Shown here in pieces: positions 1 through 6,051 of a stretch of 7,179 nt of DNA; position 1 is the stretch's first letter, and each line of letters starts with the position of its first letter. Position numbers and translations under genes: made by a program. Where the stretch lies: NCBI GenBank assembly GCA_041485845.1, contig JBGPKH010000479.1, positions 1 to 7,179 on the forward strand, written 5' to 3'. The stretch comes from OMOG01 sp041485845 (GTDB taxonomy: Bacteria > Acidobacteriota > Terriglobia > Bryobacterales > Bryobacteraceae). The notes below the pieces were generated by a model. It worked only from the letters and a program-made list of their open reading frames with translations, did no database searches and was not told the origin of the DNA.

Positions 1-139
1 CCTCTCTTTCGCCCATCCCCCGGATAGTCTTGATCGCGACGGCCCGCTCCAGCCGTTCGTCCCAAGCCTCGTAGACTACCCCCATGCCGCCCTCGCCGAT
101 CTTGCGCACAATCCGGTAGTGCCCGATCGTCTGCGGCAT
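1..139 (-). CDS. Serine/threonine protein kinase, N-terminal fragment
   Basis: Only the first 46 codons are inside the window; the gene continues past the left edge. The start is an ATG (reverse complement of 137-139), giving MPQTIGHYRIVRKIGEG. The reading shows the start of a eukaryotic-type (PknB-like) kinase fold: the 'GxYRIVRKIGEGGMGVVYEA' style opening, the glycine-rich ATP-binding loop at residues 15-20 (G-E-G-G-M-G), and the VAIK segment with the ATP-anchoring lysine at residue 37. The family phosphorylates Ser/Thr on proteins using ATP; in acidobacteria it often carries a C-terminal membrane segment with TolB, WD40 or TPR sensor repeats, which cannot be seen here. No good Shine-Dalgarno precedes the ATG. 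It is co-directional with the HTH/TolB/TPR gene upstream, separated by 240 nt, so it may have its own promoter. The family call is firm; substrate and C-terminal architecture are unknown. Confidence 0.9.
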   Translation of the reverse strand, partial: MPQTIGHYRIVRKIGEGGMGVVYEAWDERLERAVAIKTIRGMGERE

Positions 140-154
140 CGTAACCACACATTT

Positions 155-183
155 ATGCTAGACCCGCGCTATGCGCCACGCAA
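155..183 (-). promoter_or_regulatory. Possible sigma70-type promoter for the kinase gene
   Basis: On the minus strand there is TTGCGT (plus 178-183) and TAGCAT (plus 155-160) with a 17-nt spacer. The -10 matches four of six consensus positions and the -35 only three. Transcription would start about 10 nt before the kinase ATG, leaving almost no leader. This is a weak candidate inferred from spacing; read-through from the upstream gene is an alternative. Confidence 0.25.
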
Positions 184-379
184 TGGAGTTTGGTGGATCG
201 GATGAAATCAGGGCCGCGAACTGTCCATTCTTGCGGTATTATCGTGCGCCGTCGATGAGTTGCGCCCTGCTGTGAACCCGGCCGGCTGCGCGCCGCACGC
301 CGCCTTCGACGACGATTCGTGTTGAACGGGACTAGAGGCGATGAGAGCGCAGCTCCTTGATGAGCGCCCAATGTGGCGA

Positions 380-1933
380 TCAGCCAAGGCCCATCCTGGC
401 CAGCAGCGCGCCGAAGCGGGGGTCGCCGCGGATGCTGTCATAGTAGGGCATCGACGGCATGTGCGTGACGGCGGGATCGCGCGCGTCGATCGCCTTGTCA
501 AGCCACTCGAACACCCGCTCATCCCCGAGTCCCAGATATCCCCACGCCATGGCCAGCGGGCGAACCGAGCCCGCGCGGGCGGCCTCGAACAACTGCGCCA
601 TGCACTGCCGGGCCTCAGCCGCCCGGCCAGGCAGCCCGAAAACGACGGACATCCCGCCAGCGACAGGTCCGGCCCCGTAATTCTCGGCGGCCAGGCGGCC
701 CTCGGCTAAGGCTTCGTCCACTCTTCCCTGGCATAAAAGCGCCGTGCACAACATCCAGTGGGGCCACCAGAGCGTGGGAGCAAGCTCCACCGCCGACCGG
801 CATTCGGCGACGGCCCTCTCGTATTCCCGGGCAGCGGTCAACGTCAAGCCGAGGTACGAATGCACTCGGGGCGAGAGCGGGTCCAGGGCGACCGCCAGCC
901 CGAGTTCCTCCACCGCATCGCGCATCCGAAGCTTGGGCACCAAAAAGTACCAGCCGTGTCGCACGAGGACCGTACTCGAACCCGGCGTGAGTTCGAAAGC
1001 ACGATCGAACGCTCGTTCGGCGGAGGTCCAGTTGTATTCCAGAACCGCTTCGAGCGTTCCCAGAAGCGCATGCGCCTCGCCCAGCCGGTCGTTCAACGCC
1101 AGCGCTTTGACGACGGCTTGCTTCGCCCGCCTGGCGTCCTCCACCGGCAGTAACAGGAACTGTGCCGCCTCGAAGAGCAATTCGGCGATGGCAACGTAGG
1201 GCAGCGGGAAATCCGGGTCGCGGGCGATTGCCGCTTCGAAGCACTCTCGCGCACCGGCGATCGCGTCCGGTGTATAGCGAATTCCGAGGCAGCGCCCTTT
1301 GAGCCACAGGTCGTAGGCTTTCAGGTCCTCGGTCATTCGCTCGACCAACGGAGCGGGCGCCAGCCGGACTTTGAGCGCCCGCGCGATGGAGCGCGCGAGT
1401 TCGTCCTGAATCGCGAAAATGTCGGAGATCTCGCGGTCGTACGACTCGCTCCAAAGATGATAGCCGTCCGCCGCGCTGACCAGTTGCGCCGACACCCGCA
1501 CGCGATGGTGTTGCCTGCGGACACTCCCTTCCAGCAACGCCGCGGCCCCCAGCCGCGCGCCGATCTCGCGCACGTCCTGTTCCTTCGCACGGAATGCGAA
1601 GGAGGACGTGCGGGCCGTGACGCGGAGGCCGGGAATGCGGGTGAGCGCGTTGATGATCTCGTCGGCGAGGCCATCGCCGAAGTACTCGCTCTCCTTGTCC
1701 GCGGTGAGGTTCGCGAAGGGCAGGACAGCCACCGAGGCGGGCTCCCGATCCTTCGGCAGTCTCGTCCGCAACCAGACGTCCAGTTCGGGCCTGAGTGCGT
1801 AGACGCGGGGCTTGTCACCGCCCGGCAGCCGGTGCACGGGGAGGCGGCGTTCGACTTCCCAACGCTGCACCGTCCGGATGTCGCGGCCCAGGTAGGCCGC
1901 TATGTCCTTCCAGGAATCGAGGCGTTCGCTCAC
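380..1933 (-). CDS. HTH / TolB-like / TPR cytoplasmic regulatory protein
   Basis: This is a complete 517-aa protein. I start it at GTG (plus 1931-1933) because GGAGG lies 6 nt upstream; the frame could be extended by 17 codons to 1984, but that part has no ribosome site and overlaps the promoter. Residues 5-57 form a helix-turn-helix of the MerR/excisionase-like kind (SWKDIAAYLGRDIRTVQRWE, then a proline-rich LPVHRLPGG wing and RPELDVWL). Residues 66-190 are a TolB-like/FlgO-like alpha-beta domain (VAVLPFANL, EYFGDGLADEIINAL, LLEGSVRR, LWSESYDRE, FAIQDELA), as found in CadC-type regulators and class III cyclases. Residues about 203-480 are TPR-like helical repeats (e.g. AVALDPLSPRVHSYLGLTL). 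No transmembrane segment or signal peptide is visible, so it should be cytoplasmic. It probably binds DNA through the HTH, with the TolB/TPR part as a sensor or scaffold; ligand and targets are unknown. The ending, DPRFGALLARMGL, is typical of full-length members. Confidence 0.85.
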   Translation of the reverse strand: MSERLDSWKDIAAYLGRDIRTVQRWEVERRLPVHRLPGGDKPRVYALRPELDVWLRTRLPKDREPASVAVLPFANLTADKESEYFGDGLADEIINALTRIPGLRVTARTSSFAFRAKEQDVREIGARLGAAALLEGSVRRQHHRVRVSAQLVSAADGYHLWSESYDREISDIFAIQDELARSIARALKVRLAPAPLVERMTEDLKAYDLWLKGRCLGIRYTPDAIAGARECFEAAIARDPDFPLPYVAIAELLFEAAQFLLLPVEDARRAKQAVVKALALNDRLGEAHALLGTLEAVLEYNWTSAERAFDRAFELTPGSSTVLVRHGWYFLVPKLRMRDAVEELGLAVALDPLSPRVHSYLGLTLTAAREYERAVAECRSAVELAPTLWWPHWMLCTALLCQGRVDEALAEGRLAAENYGAGPVAGGMSVVFGLPGRAAEARQCMAQLFEAARAGSVRPLAMAWGYLGLGDERVFEWLDKAIDARDPAVTHMPSMPYYDSIRGDPRFGALLARMGLG

Positions 1934-1937
1934 GCGC

Positions 1938-1944
1938 CACCTCC
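1938..1944 (-). promoter_or_regulatory. Ribosome binding site that fixes the GTG start at 1933
   Basis: The minus strand reads GGAGGTG here, with 6 nt between GGAGG and the GTG start of the HTH/TolB/TPR gene. No comparable site serves the upstream alternative start at 1984. Confidence 0.7.
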
Positions 1945-1955
1945 GCGTCGAACCG

Positions 1956-1984
1956 ATGATAGCAAACGCGACAGAACGCGGCAA
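1956..1984 (-). promoter_or_regulatory. Sigma70-type promoter of the HTH/TolB/TPR gene
   Basis: The minus strand has TTGCCG (plus 1979-1984, four of six matches) and TATCAT (plus 1956-1961, five of six) separated by exactly 17 nt. Transcription would begin near 1949, giving a leader of about 15 nt that contains the GGAGG site. The ACGCG repeats at 1966-1999 cover the -35 box and spacer, so this promoter looks regulated. Boxes and spacing are read directly; activity is inferred. Confidence 0.5.
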
Positions 1985-1999
1985 TACGCGTCAAACGCG
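1966..1999. repeat. Four ACGCG repeats at helical spacing (candidate operator)
   Basis: ACGCG occurs at 1966-1970, 1976-1980, 1986-1990 and 1995-1999, with start-to-start steps of 10, 10 and 9 bp. Each copy is preceded by an A-rich stretch (caa, aga, aat, caa), and on the minus strand the unit reads roughly CGCGTwTkn. Direct repeats on one face of the helix are typical of sites bound by an oligomeric or repeated DNA-binding protein. They overlap the minus-strand promoter and lie upstream of the secreted-protein gene, so the HTH protein encoded next door is a natural candidate ligand. CGCG is common in GC-rich DNA, so chance is not excluded. Confidence 0.45.
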
Positions 2000-2018
2000 G
2001 CTGCCACGTGCCACCGTC

Positions 2019-2047
2019 TTGCGCCACCACTCCACCAGCCCTACTCT
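2019..2047 (+). promoter_or_regulatory. Possible sigma70-type promoter of the secreted-protein gene
   Basis: TTGCGC (2019-2024) and TACTCT (2042-2047) are separated by 17 nt. Each box matches only about half of the consensus. The predicted start near 2054 falls just before the AAAGGAG ribosome site at 2056-2062, so the leader would be short. Confidence 0.3.
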
Positions 2048-2068
2048 GAAGTGCGAAAGGAGTTCGTT

Positions 2069-2539
2069 ATGAAGCGATTCATTCTGTTGATTCCCCTGCT
2101 ATGCGCAATAGCGGCGGCACAACCGACCTGCGGGCTGGGGTCGGTAGTTGGAACTTACGCCGTTTCCTACATCGGCTGGGTGACGATCGCCCTACCGGGC
2201 ACACCGCCGATGACGATTTCCGGCACCATTGTCGGTGTCGTCTCCATTGATTGGAATGGCAAGCTAAGTGGCGGCGGCGCAGTGTCCGGACTCGGGCCGG
2301 TGGCGGACTACGATATCCCCGGCACCGTCGAAATCAAGTCCGACTGCACCGGCACCTTGCGAATGAAGCCAAAGCCCAGGAGTGGCGGGCCAGTCGGAAC
2401 CGAGATCGATCGGTTTGTCTTTTCCCCCGATGACAAAACGCTCATCGTCACCATTGTGGACTTGGGCCCCGGCATTTACCCGGCGATGGTCGGCACCTGG
2501 AAGAGGATCTCGCCGGTCCCGAACTCGGCGAACTGGTAA
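2069..2539 (+). CDS. Small secreted protein of unknown function
   Basis: This protein has 156 aa. The ATG at 2069 is chosen because AAAGGAG (2056-2062) lies 6 nt upstream; the same frame is open far upstream, but only as antisense to the HTH/TolB/TPR gene. Residues 1-17 form a clear Sec signal peptide: MKR, a hydrophobic core FILLIPLLCAIA, and an Ala-X-Ala site (AAA) before Gln18. The mature part of about 139 residues has no membrane segment. It is rich in Gly, Thr, Val and Ile in alternating patterns (GTYAVSYIGWVTIAL, GTIVGVVSIDWNGKLSGGG, GTVEIKSDCTGTLRMK), which suggests an all-beta fold. Two cysteines remain after processing (21 and 93) and could form a disulfide. I do not recognise a named family. 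Similar GTY...DCTGT secreted proteins occur in acidobacteria, from memory and unchecked. It is divergent from the HTH/TolB/TPR gene and may share its regulatory region. Confidence 0.8.
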   Translation: MKRFILLIPLLCAIAAAQPTCGLGSVVGTYAVSYIGWVTIALPGTPPMTISGTIVGVVSIDWNGKLSGGGAVSGLGPVADYDIPGTVEIKSDCTGTLRMKPKPRSGGPVGTEIDRFVFSPDDKTLIVTIVDLGPGIYPAMVGTWKRISPVPNSANW

Positions 2540-2547
2540 AGAACGAG

Positions 2548-2586
2548 GCCGCGTGGCACGGGGGTTTGTGCAGGGGGCCACGCGGC
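2548..2586 (+). terminator. Strong hairpin after the secreted-protein gene
   Basis: A perfect 10-bp inverted repeat, GCCGCGTGGC (2548-2557) and GCCACGCGGC (2577-2586), encloses a 19-nt loop and starts 8 nt after the TAA. It probably ends or protects the transcript. There is no immediate T-run (the first TTTT comes about 10 nt later, near 2596), so it is not a textbook intrinsic terminator. Confidence 0.45.
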
Positions 2587-2671
2587 AGGGCCGAGTTTTG
2601 CTGCCTGGTTCAGGGTGCGCCAGTTGAGCGCCGGCTGACGGTGCGCCGGGAACCTCGGGTCGACTGATGCA

Positions 2672-2700
2672 TTGACACCGCCCCAGATCAGCGATACCCT
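2672..2700 (+). promoter_or_regulatory. Sigma70-type promoter of the PadR-ADOP operon
   Basis: A perfect TTGACA (2672-2677) is followed after exactly 17 nt by TACCCT (2695-2700), which keeps the key T, A and final T of the -10 box. The start point should fall near 2706-2708, only about 9 nt before the padR ATG. The -10 box partly overlaps the operator-like half-sites at 2699-2718. Confidence 0.6.
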
Positions 2701-2718
2701 ATGCATAGATAGTCTATG
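2699..2718 (+). promoter_or_regulatory. Probable PadR operator overlapping the -10 box, start point and start codon
   Basis: Three CTATG/CATAG half-sites occur in 20 bp: CTATG (2699-2703), CATAG (2704-2708) and CTATG (2714-2718). The first two form the perfect 10-bp palindrome CTATGCATAG. The second and third form the inverted repeat CATAGA-TAG-TCTATG (2704-2718). PadR proteins are dimeric winged-helix repressors that usually bind palindromes in their own promoters. A protein bound here would cover the end of the -10 box, the start point and the start codon, so autorepression is the natural reading. The symmetry is seen directly; the bound protein is inferred. Confidence 0.55.
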
Positions 2719-3051
2719 AATCAGGCCCGATCCGAAATCCCGCCCGGCACCCTCGAAATGCTCGTCCTGAAAACTCTCCGCCGCTTCGGCCCCCTGCACG
2801 GATACGCCATCGCCAAATCGATTCAGCAGACCTCCGACGACGTCCTCCGCGTCGAAGAAGGGTCGCTGTACCCGGCGCTCCAGCGAATCCTGCTCAAAGG
2901 CTGGGTGACCGCCGAGTGGGTGCAGGCCGGACCCAAGCGCCGCACTCGCGTCTACCACCTGACCCCCGAGGGGCGTAAGAAACTCGGCGCCGAGATTGCC
3001 GAATACCGGCGCGTGGCAATGGCCCTCGAGCGCGTGATTGAGCCGGCTTGA
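2716..3051 (+). CDS. PadR-family transcriptional regulator (acidobacterial ADOP-associated type)
   Basis: This 111-aa protein is one PadR winged-helix domain with a very short tail. Visible landmarks are the first helix GTLEMLVLKTL (11-21), the family signature HGYAIAK (28-34), the recognition helix region EEGSLYPALQRI (47-58), the wing GWVTAEW...RTRVYHLT (62-83) and PEGRKKL (84-90). The start is the ATG at 2716, which gives the canonical length and N-terminus; it has no Shine-Dalgarno and sits inside an inverted repeat. PadR proteins repress by binding promoter palindromes as dimers, released by a small ligand in the best-known members. The permease gene follows 14 nt after the TGA, so the two form one operon and PadR presumably controls the permease and itself. 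This pairing matches the acidobacterial PadR family typically found beside ADOP genes. The inducer is unknown. Confidence 0.92.
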   Translation: MNQARSEIPPGTLEMLVLKTLRRFGPLHGYAIAKSIQQTSDDVLRVEEGSLYPALQRILLKGWVTAEWVQAGPKRRTRVYHLTPEGRKKLGAEIAEYRRVAMALERVIEPA

Positions 3052-3065
3052 AAGCGAAGGGTCAC

Positions 3066-5729
3066 ATGCACTGGTTTCGCGAACTTCGACGCAGGATGCC
3101 GGTCCTCCTTCATCGCGATCGCTTCGATCGCGAGCTCGTCGAGGAAATGCGCTCGCACCTGGAGATGCAGGCCGGGGAGAACCTCGAAAGCGGCATGCCG
3201 CCCGGCGACGCACGCCACGCCGCGGCGCGCCAGTTCGGAAATGCCACGCTGCTGCGCGAGCAGAGTGCGGACACCTGGGGTTGGCGCTGGCTGGACGCCC
3301 TGCTCCGCGACATGCACTACGCCCTGCGGACGTTGCGCCAGAGCCCCGGCTTCACCACGGTTGCAATCCTCACGCTGGCGCTCGGCCTCGGCGCGAATCT
3401 GGCCATCTTCACGCTTATCGAAAATGTGGTGCTGCGACCCGTCCGCTACCGCGACGTGGAACGCCTGATGGACGTGCACCTGGTCCTCACCGAACAACGC
3501 CGCGGCACCATCCCGATGTCCTGGTCCTATCCGAAGTTCGAGGAGCTGCTGCGCTGGAACCGCAGCTTCGAATCGCTCGCGGCCTTTCAGGCTCGCGATT
3601 TCACGCTCGGCGGAATCGACGTGCCCGAGCGGCTCACCGGAGAAATCGTCTCGGCGCAGTATTTCCGGATCGTCGGCATCCGCGCGGCAATCGGCCGCGT
3701 CTTCGTCGACGAGGAGGACACGCTGGCCGCCGCGCGCCCCGTGGTCCTCATCTCCGACGGGCTGTGGAATCGAAGCTTCTCCAGGAACCCCGCCGTGATC
3801 GGGCGCGGCGTCCGCGTGGATGGAGTGCTCATGACCATCGTGGGTGTGCTGCCCCCAGGCTTCAAGGGCGAGAGCGGCCGCGCCGACGCATGGACGTCCA
3901 TGGCGGCCTACTTCGTGGGAAACCAGCGCCCTGGACGGGGATCCCACAACCTCCAGGCGATCGCCAGGCTCAAACCGGGCGTCACTCCGCGGCAGGCGGA
4001 CGAAGAGTTGCGGGAATTGGTGGCGCGCATGGAACGCGAACACCCCACCGACCCCACCGGCGCGGACCGCTGGTCGGGCGGAGCCCAGCCGCTCGTCGAT
4101 GCCCGGGTCGACCCCGCGGTGCGCAAGGCGCTCTGGATTCTGCAAGGCGCCACCGTTCTGGTCCTCCTCATCGGCTGCGTCAATCTTGCCAATCTGCTGC
4201 TTGGCAGGGGGCTCGCGCGGCGAAGGGAACTGGCCATCCGGCTCGCGCTCGGTACCAGCCGCGGCGCGCTGGTCCGCCAGTTGCTCATGGAACCGGTGCT
4301 GCTGGCCCTTGCCGGCGGCGCAGCCGGACTGGTCCTCGCGGGATGGGCGCTCGAAGCGCTGGGCCGCATGCTGCCGCAAGCCGAAAGAAGTTTCTGGTTC
4401 GACTACACCCGTGCCATCGATCCCGACTCGCTTACCGTGAACCTGCCGCTCGTGTGGTTCGGCATCCTCCTCTCGCTCGCCACCGGGCTCGCGTTCGGCC
4501 TCCTCCCGGCGTGGCAGGCCACGCGATCCGGCTTGAACACCGTGCTCAAGAGCGGGCTCACCCCGGCAGGCCCGCGCCATCTGAGGCTGCGGAATTCGCT
4601 GGTCGCGGTGCAGATGGCGCTCGCGCTCGTGCTGCTCGCCGGCGCCGGCCTGCTGCTCCGCAGTTTCGCCGCGCGGCTGGCCACCGACTTCGGCGTCGAA
4701 ACGCGGCACATCGTCACCTTGCGAGTCCAGCCGTCATCTCGCGACCGCCTGGCGAACCGCGCATTCTATGACGAATTGCAGCGGCGCGCCGCCGCGCTGC
4801 CCGGCGCCGAAGCCGCCGCCATGACCAACGGAATTCCCGCCTACGGTCCGGACCTGGGCACCACTCTCCGCGTCGAGGGCAAAGATGCGCCCATGGACAC
4901 CGGGGTGTATCACGTGTCGCCGTCGTATTTTTCGCTGTTCCGCATTCCCCTTGTCGCGGGCCGCTTCTTCGACCAGCGCGACCGTGAAGGCAGCCCCATC
5001 GTGGTAGTCGTCAGTGAGTCCGCGGCTCGCCGGTTCTTCCCGGGCGAGAACCCCATCGGGCGCCATATCGGCTACCCGTCCAGGAGTAACTTGACCGCCG
5101 AAATCGTTGGTGTGGTCCGAGACGTCAAGTATAGTGCTCCCGAAGACCAGAACCGGCCTGTCACCTACTGCTCAAACCTGCAAAGCGGCGCGGGCGGCTT
5201 TCTCGCCGTGCGCACGGCGGCCCACCCCGTGGCTTTGGTCGCTGCCCTCCGCGAGCAGGTCCGCATTCTGGACCCCGAAGCGCCGGTGTACGACGTCCGC
5301 ACCATGGAGCAGCAGGTAGCCGCCGCTACCTGGCGGTCGCGGTTCAGCGCCGTGCTCCTCACGCTGCTGGCCGCCCTCGCATTGCTGCTCGCCGCGCTCG
5401 GCATCTATGGCGTGTTTTCGTACATGGTGGCCGCGCGCACTCACGATATCGGGGTTCGCATGGCGCTCGGCGCCCGCCGCGGCGCAATCCTGGCGATGGT
5501 CCTGCGCGAGGGCGCCCTGTTGTGCGCGGTTGCGCTCAGCGTAGGTCTGCCCGCGGCCTTCGCGCTCACCCGCGTGCTTTCCAGCCAGTTGTACCGCGTC
5601 AAGCCAGCCGATCCACTCACCTTTGTGACGGGCGCCGCTCTCCTGTCCGTCGTGGCTCTCGCGGCCTGCTATTTTCCCGCCCGCCGCGCCACCAGGATCG
5701 ATCCGATCCGCGCTCTCCGCTACGAGTAG
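3066..5729 (+). CDS. ADOP-type ABC transporter permease (duplicated MacB/FtsX)
   Basis: This is an 887-aa inner-membrane protein. I start it at ATG 3066 (MHWFRELRRR), with GAAGGG at 3056-3061 upstream; a TTG at 3048 that overlaps the PadR stop as TTGA would add six residues. Residues 1-85 are a cytoplasmic prefix rich in Arg and Glu. TM1 spans about 96-120 (TTVAILTLALGLGANLAIFTLI). A MacB-like periplasmic domain (about 125-350) follows, then the first FtsX block with TM segments near 360-380, 408-430 and 462-482, including the RRRELAIRLALGTSRG coupling-like motif. A second copy repeats this: TM near 512-532, periplasmic domain about 535-755, then TM segments around 760-788, 808-830 and 850-872 with HDIGVRMALGARRGAI. 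It ends FPARRATRIDPIRALRYE, typical of the family. No ATPase is encoded nearby, which fits the 'orphan' label. MacB relatives move signals or cargo across the envelope by mechanotransmission; the substrate here is unknown. The PadR gene just upstream is its likely regulator. Confidence 0.93.
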   Translation: MHWFRELRRRMPVLLHRDRFDRELVEEMRSHLEMQAGENLESGMPPGDARHAAARQFGNATLLREQSADTWGWRWLDALLRDMHYALRTLRQSPGFTTVAILTLALGLGANLAIFTLIENVVLRPVRYRDVERLMDVHLVLTEQRRGTIPMSWSYPKFEELLRWNRSFESLAAFQARDFTLGGIDVPERLTGEIVSAQYFRIVGIRAAIGRVFVDEEDTLAAARPVVLISDGLWNRSFSRNPAVIGRGVRVDGVLMTIVGVLPPGFKGESGRADAWTSMAAYFVGNQRPGRGSHNLQAIARLKPGVTPRQADEELRELVARMEREHPTDPTGADRWSGGAQPLVDARVDPAVRKALWILQGATVLVLLIGCVNLANLLLGRGLARRRELAIRLALGTSRGALVRQLLMEPVLLALAGGAAGLVLAGWALEALGRMLPQAERSFWFDYTRAIDPDSLTVNLPLVWFGILLSLATGLAFGLLPAWQATRSGLNTVLKSGLTPAGPRHLRLRNSLVAVQMALALVLLAGAGLLLRSFAARLATDFGVETRHIVTLRVQPSSRDRLANRAFYDELQRRAAALPGAEAAAMTNGIPAYGPDLGTTLRVEGKDAPMDTGVYHVSPSYFSLFRIPLVAGRFFDQRDREGSPIVVVVSESAARRFFPGENPIGRHIGYPSRSNLTAEIVGVVRDVKYSAPEDQNRPVTYCSNLQSGAGGFLAVRTAAHPVALVAALREQVRILDPEAPVYDVRTMEQQVAAATWRSRFSAVLLTLLAALALLLAALGIYGVFSYMVAARTHDIGVRMALGARRGAILAMVLREGALLCAVALSVGLPAAFALTRVLSSQLYRVKPADPLTFVTGAALLSVVALAACYFPARRATRIDPIRALRYE

Positions 5730-5730
5730 C

Positions 5731-6051
5731 TCACATGTGGGGCAGCCCGCACCGGGACCCCCAAGACTTCAGCCTCTCGGGACCGCGCCAGGAATTCCTG
5801 ATATCCTTCGTCGGTAGTGAACTGAATGCGAAGTTGACTTTGGGCGCCCAATCCGGGCGGTCTCCGCTGCGAACGACACCGTGATCGAGGACCATCTCGA
5901 CGTCCAGCGTGTACACCGGCTCGACGTAACAGTTGACGGCCATATCGCCGATCAGGCAATAGGGTCCGAACAATTCGTAGGCTTCGATCAGCCGGGCAAA
6001 GTCCGTCGCGCCTCCCTGGGTGGTCAACTCGAAAGCCTCCGGTGCGGTCAC
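5731..6051 (-). pseudogene. Decayed nucleotidyltransferase-like gene (frame break, 3' truncated)
   Basis: The minus strand opens at a GTG (6049-6051) as MTAPEAFELTT, followed by DFARLIEAYELFGPYCLIG and AVNCYVEPVYTLDVEMVLD. This resembles the N-terminal half of small nucleotidyltransferase-fold (MNT/AbiEii-like) proteins, which usually have a Gly-Gly/Ser pair and an Asp-x-Asp metal site. Here the Gly pair reads G-D (residues 35-36) and the acidic motif D-V-E (50-52), so catalytic residues are already altered. After about 5887 this frame becomes uncharacteristic. Family-like sequence resumes in another minus frame at about 5744-5839 (SQLRIQFTTDEGYQEFLA, then EVLGVPVRAA). The spacing between the halves looks too short, suggesting a small out-of-frame deletion. 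The expected C-terminal part is absent: the second frame stops at 5720-5722, inside the end of the permease gene. If translated, the first frame gives a 106-aa protein ending near 5731, so an automatic annotation may list it as hypothetical. The family assignment is from remembered sequence patterns. Confidence 0.6.
5738..5763 (+). terminator. Hairpin after the permease gene
   Basis: TGGGG (5738-5742) can pair with CCCCA (5759-5763), and CCCG (5746-5749) with CGGG (5753-5756) around a 3-nt loop, with small bulges between the two stems. It starts 8 nt after the permease TAG. No T-run follows, so it may be a degenerate terminator or a chance GC-rich fold. It also overlaps the 3' end of the convergent gene remnant. 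Confidence 0.25.

Noticed and set aside
140..379. Possible small gene in the 240-nt gap between the kinase and the HTH/TolB/TPR gene
   Set aside because: Short open frames exist on both strands but run into neighbouring genes, lack ribosome sites and give no recognisable protein.
1457..2068. In-frame extension of the secreted protein far upstream, giving a 360-aa product
   Set aside because: The extra part is antisense to the HTH/TolB/TPR gene. The ATG at 2069 has a good ribosome site and begins a textbook signal peptide.
2614..2647. Direct repeat GGTGCGCC (2614-2621 and 2640-2647)
   Set aside because: It is a short GC-rich 8-mer pair with no link to promoter boxes or symmetry, so chance is likely.
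2952..4709. A 585-codon open frame on the minus strand
   Set aside because: It lies antisense to PadR and the permease. Its translation is low-complexity and rich in Arg, Glu, Gln and His, as expected from the complement of GC-rich coding DNA, and no domain is recognisable.
3038..4771. A 577-codon plus-strand open frame overlapping the permease
   Set aside because: It is an Arg/Ala/Pro-rich shadow frame of the permease gene, whose own frame shows clear FtsX and MacB motifs.
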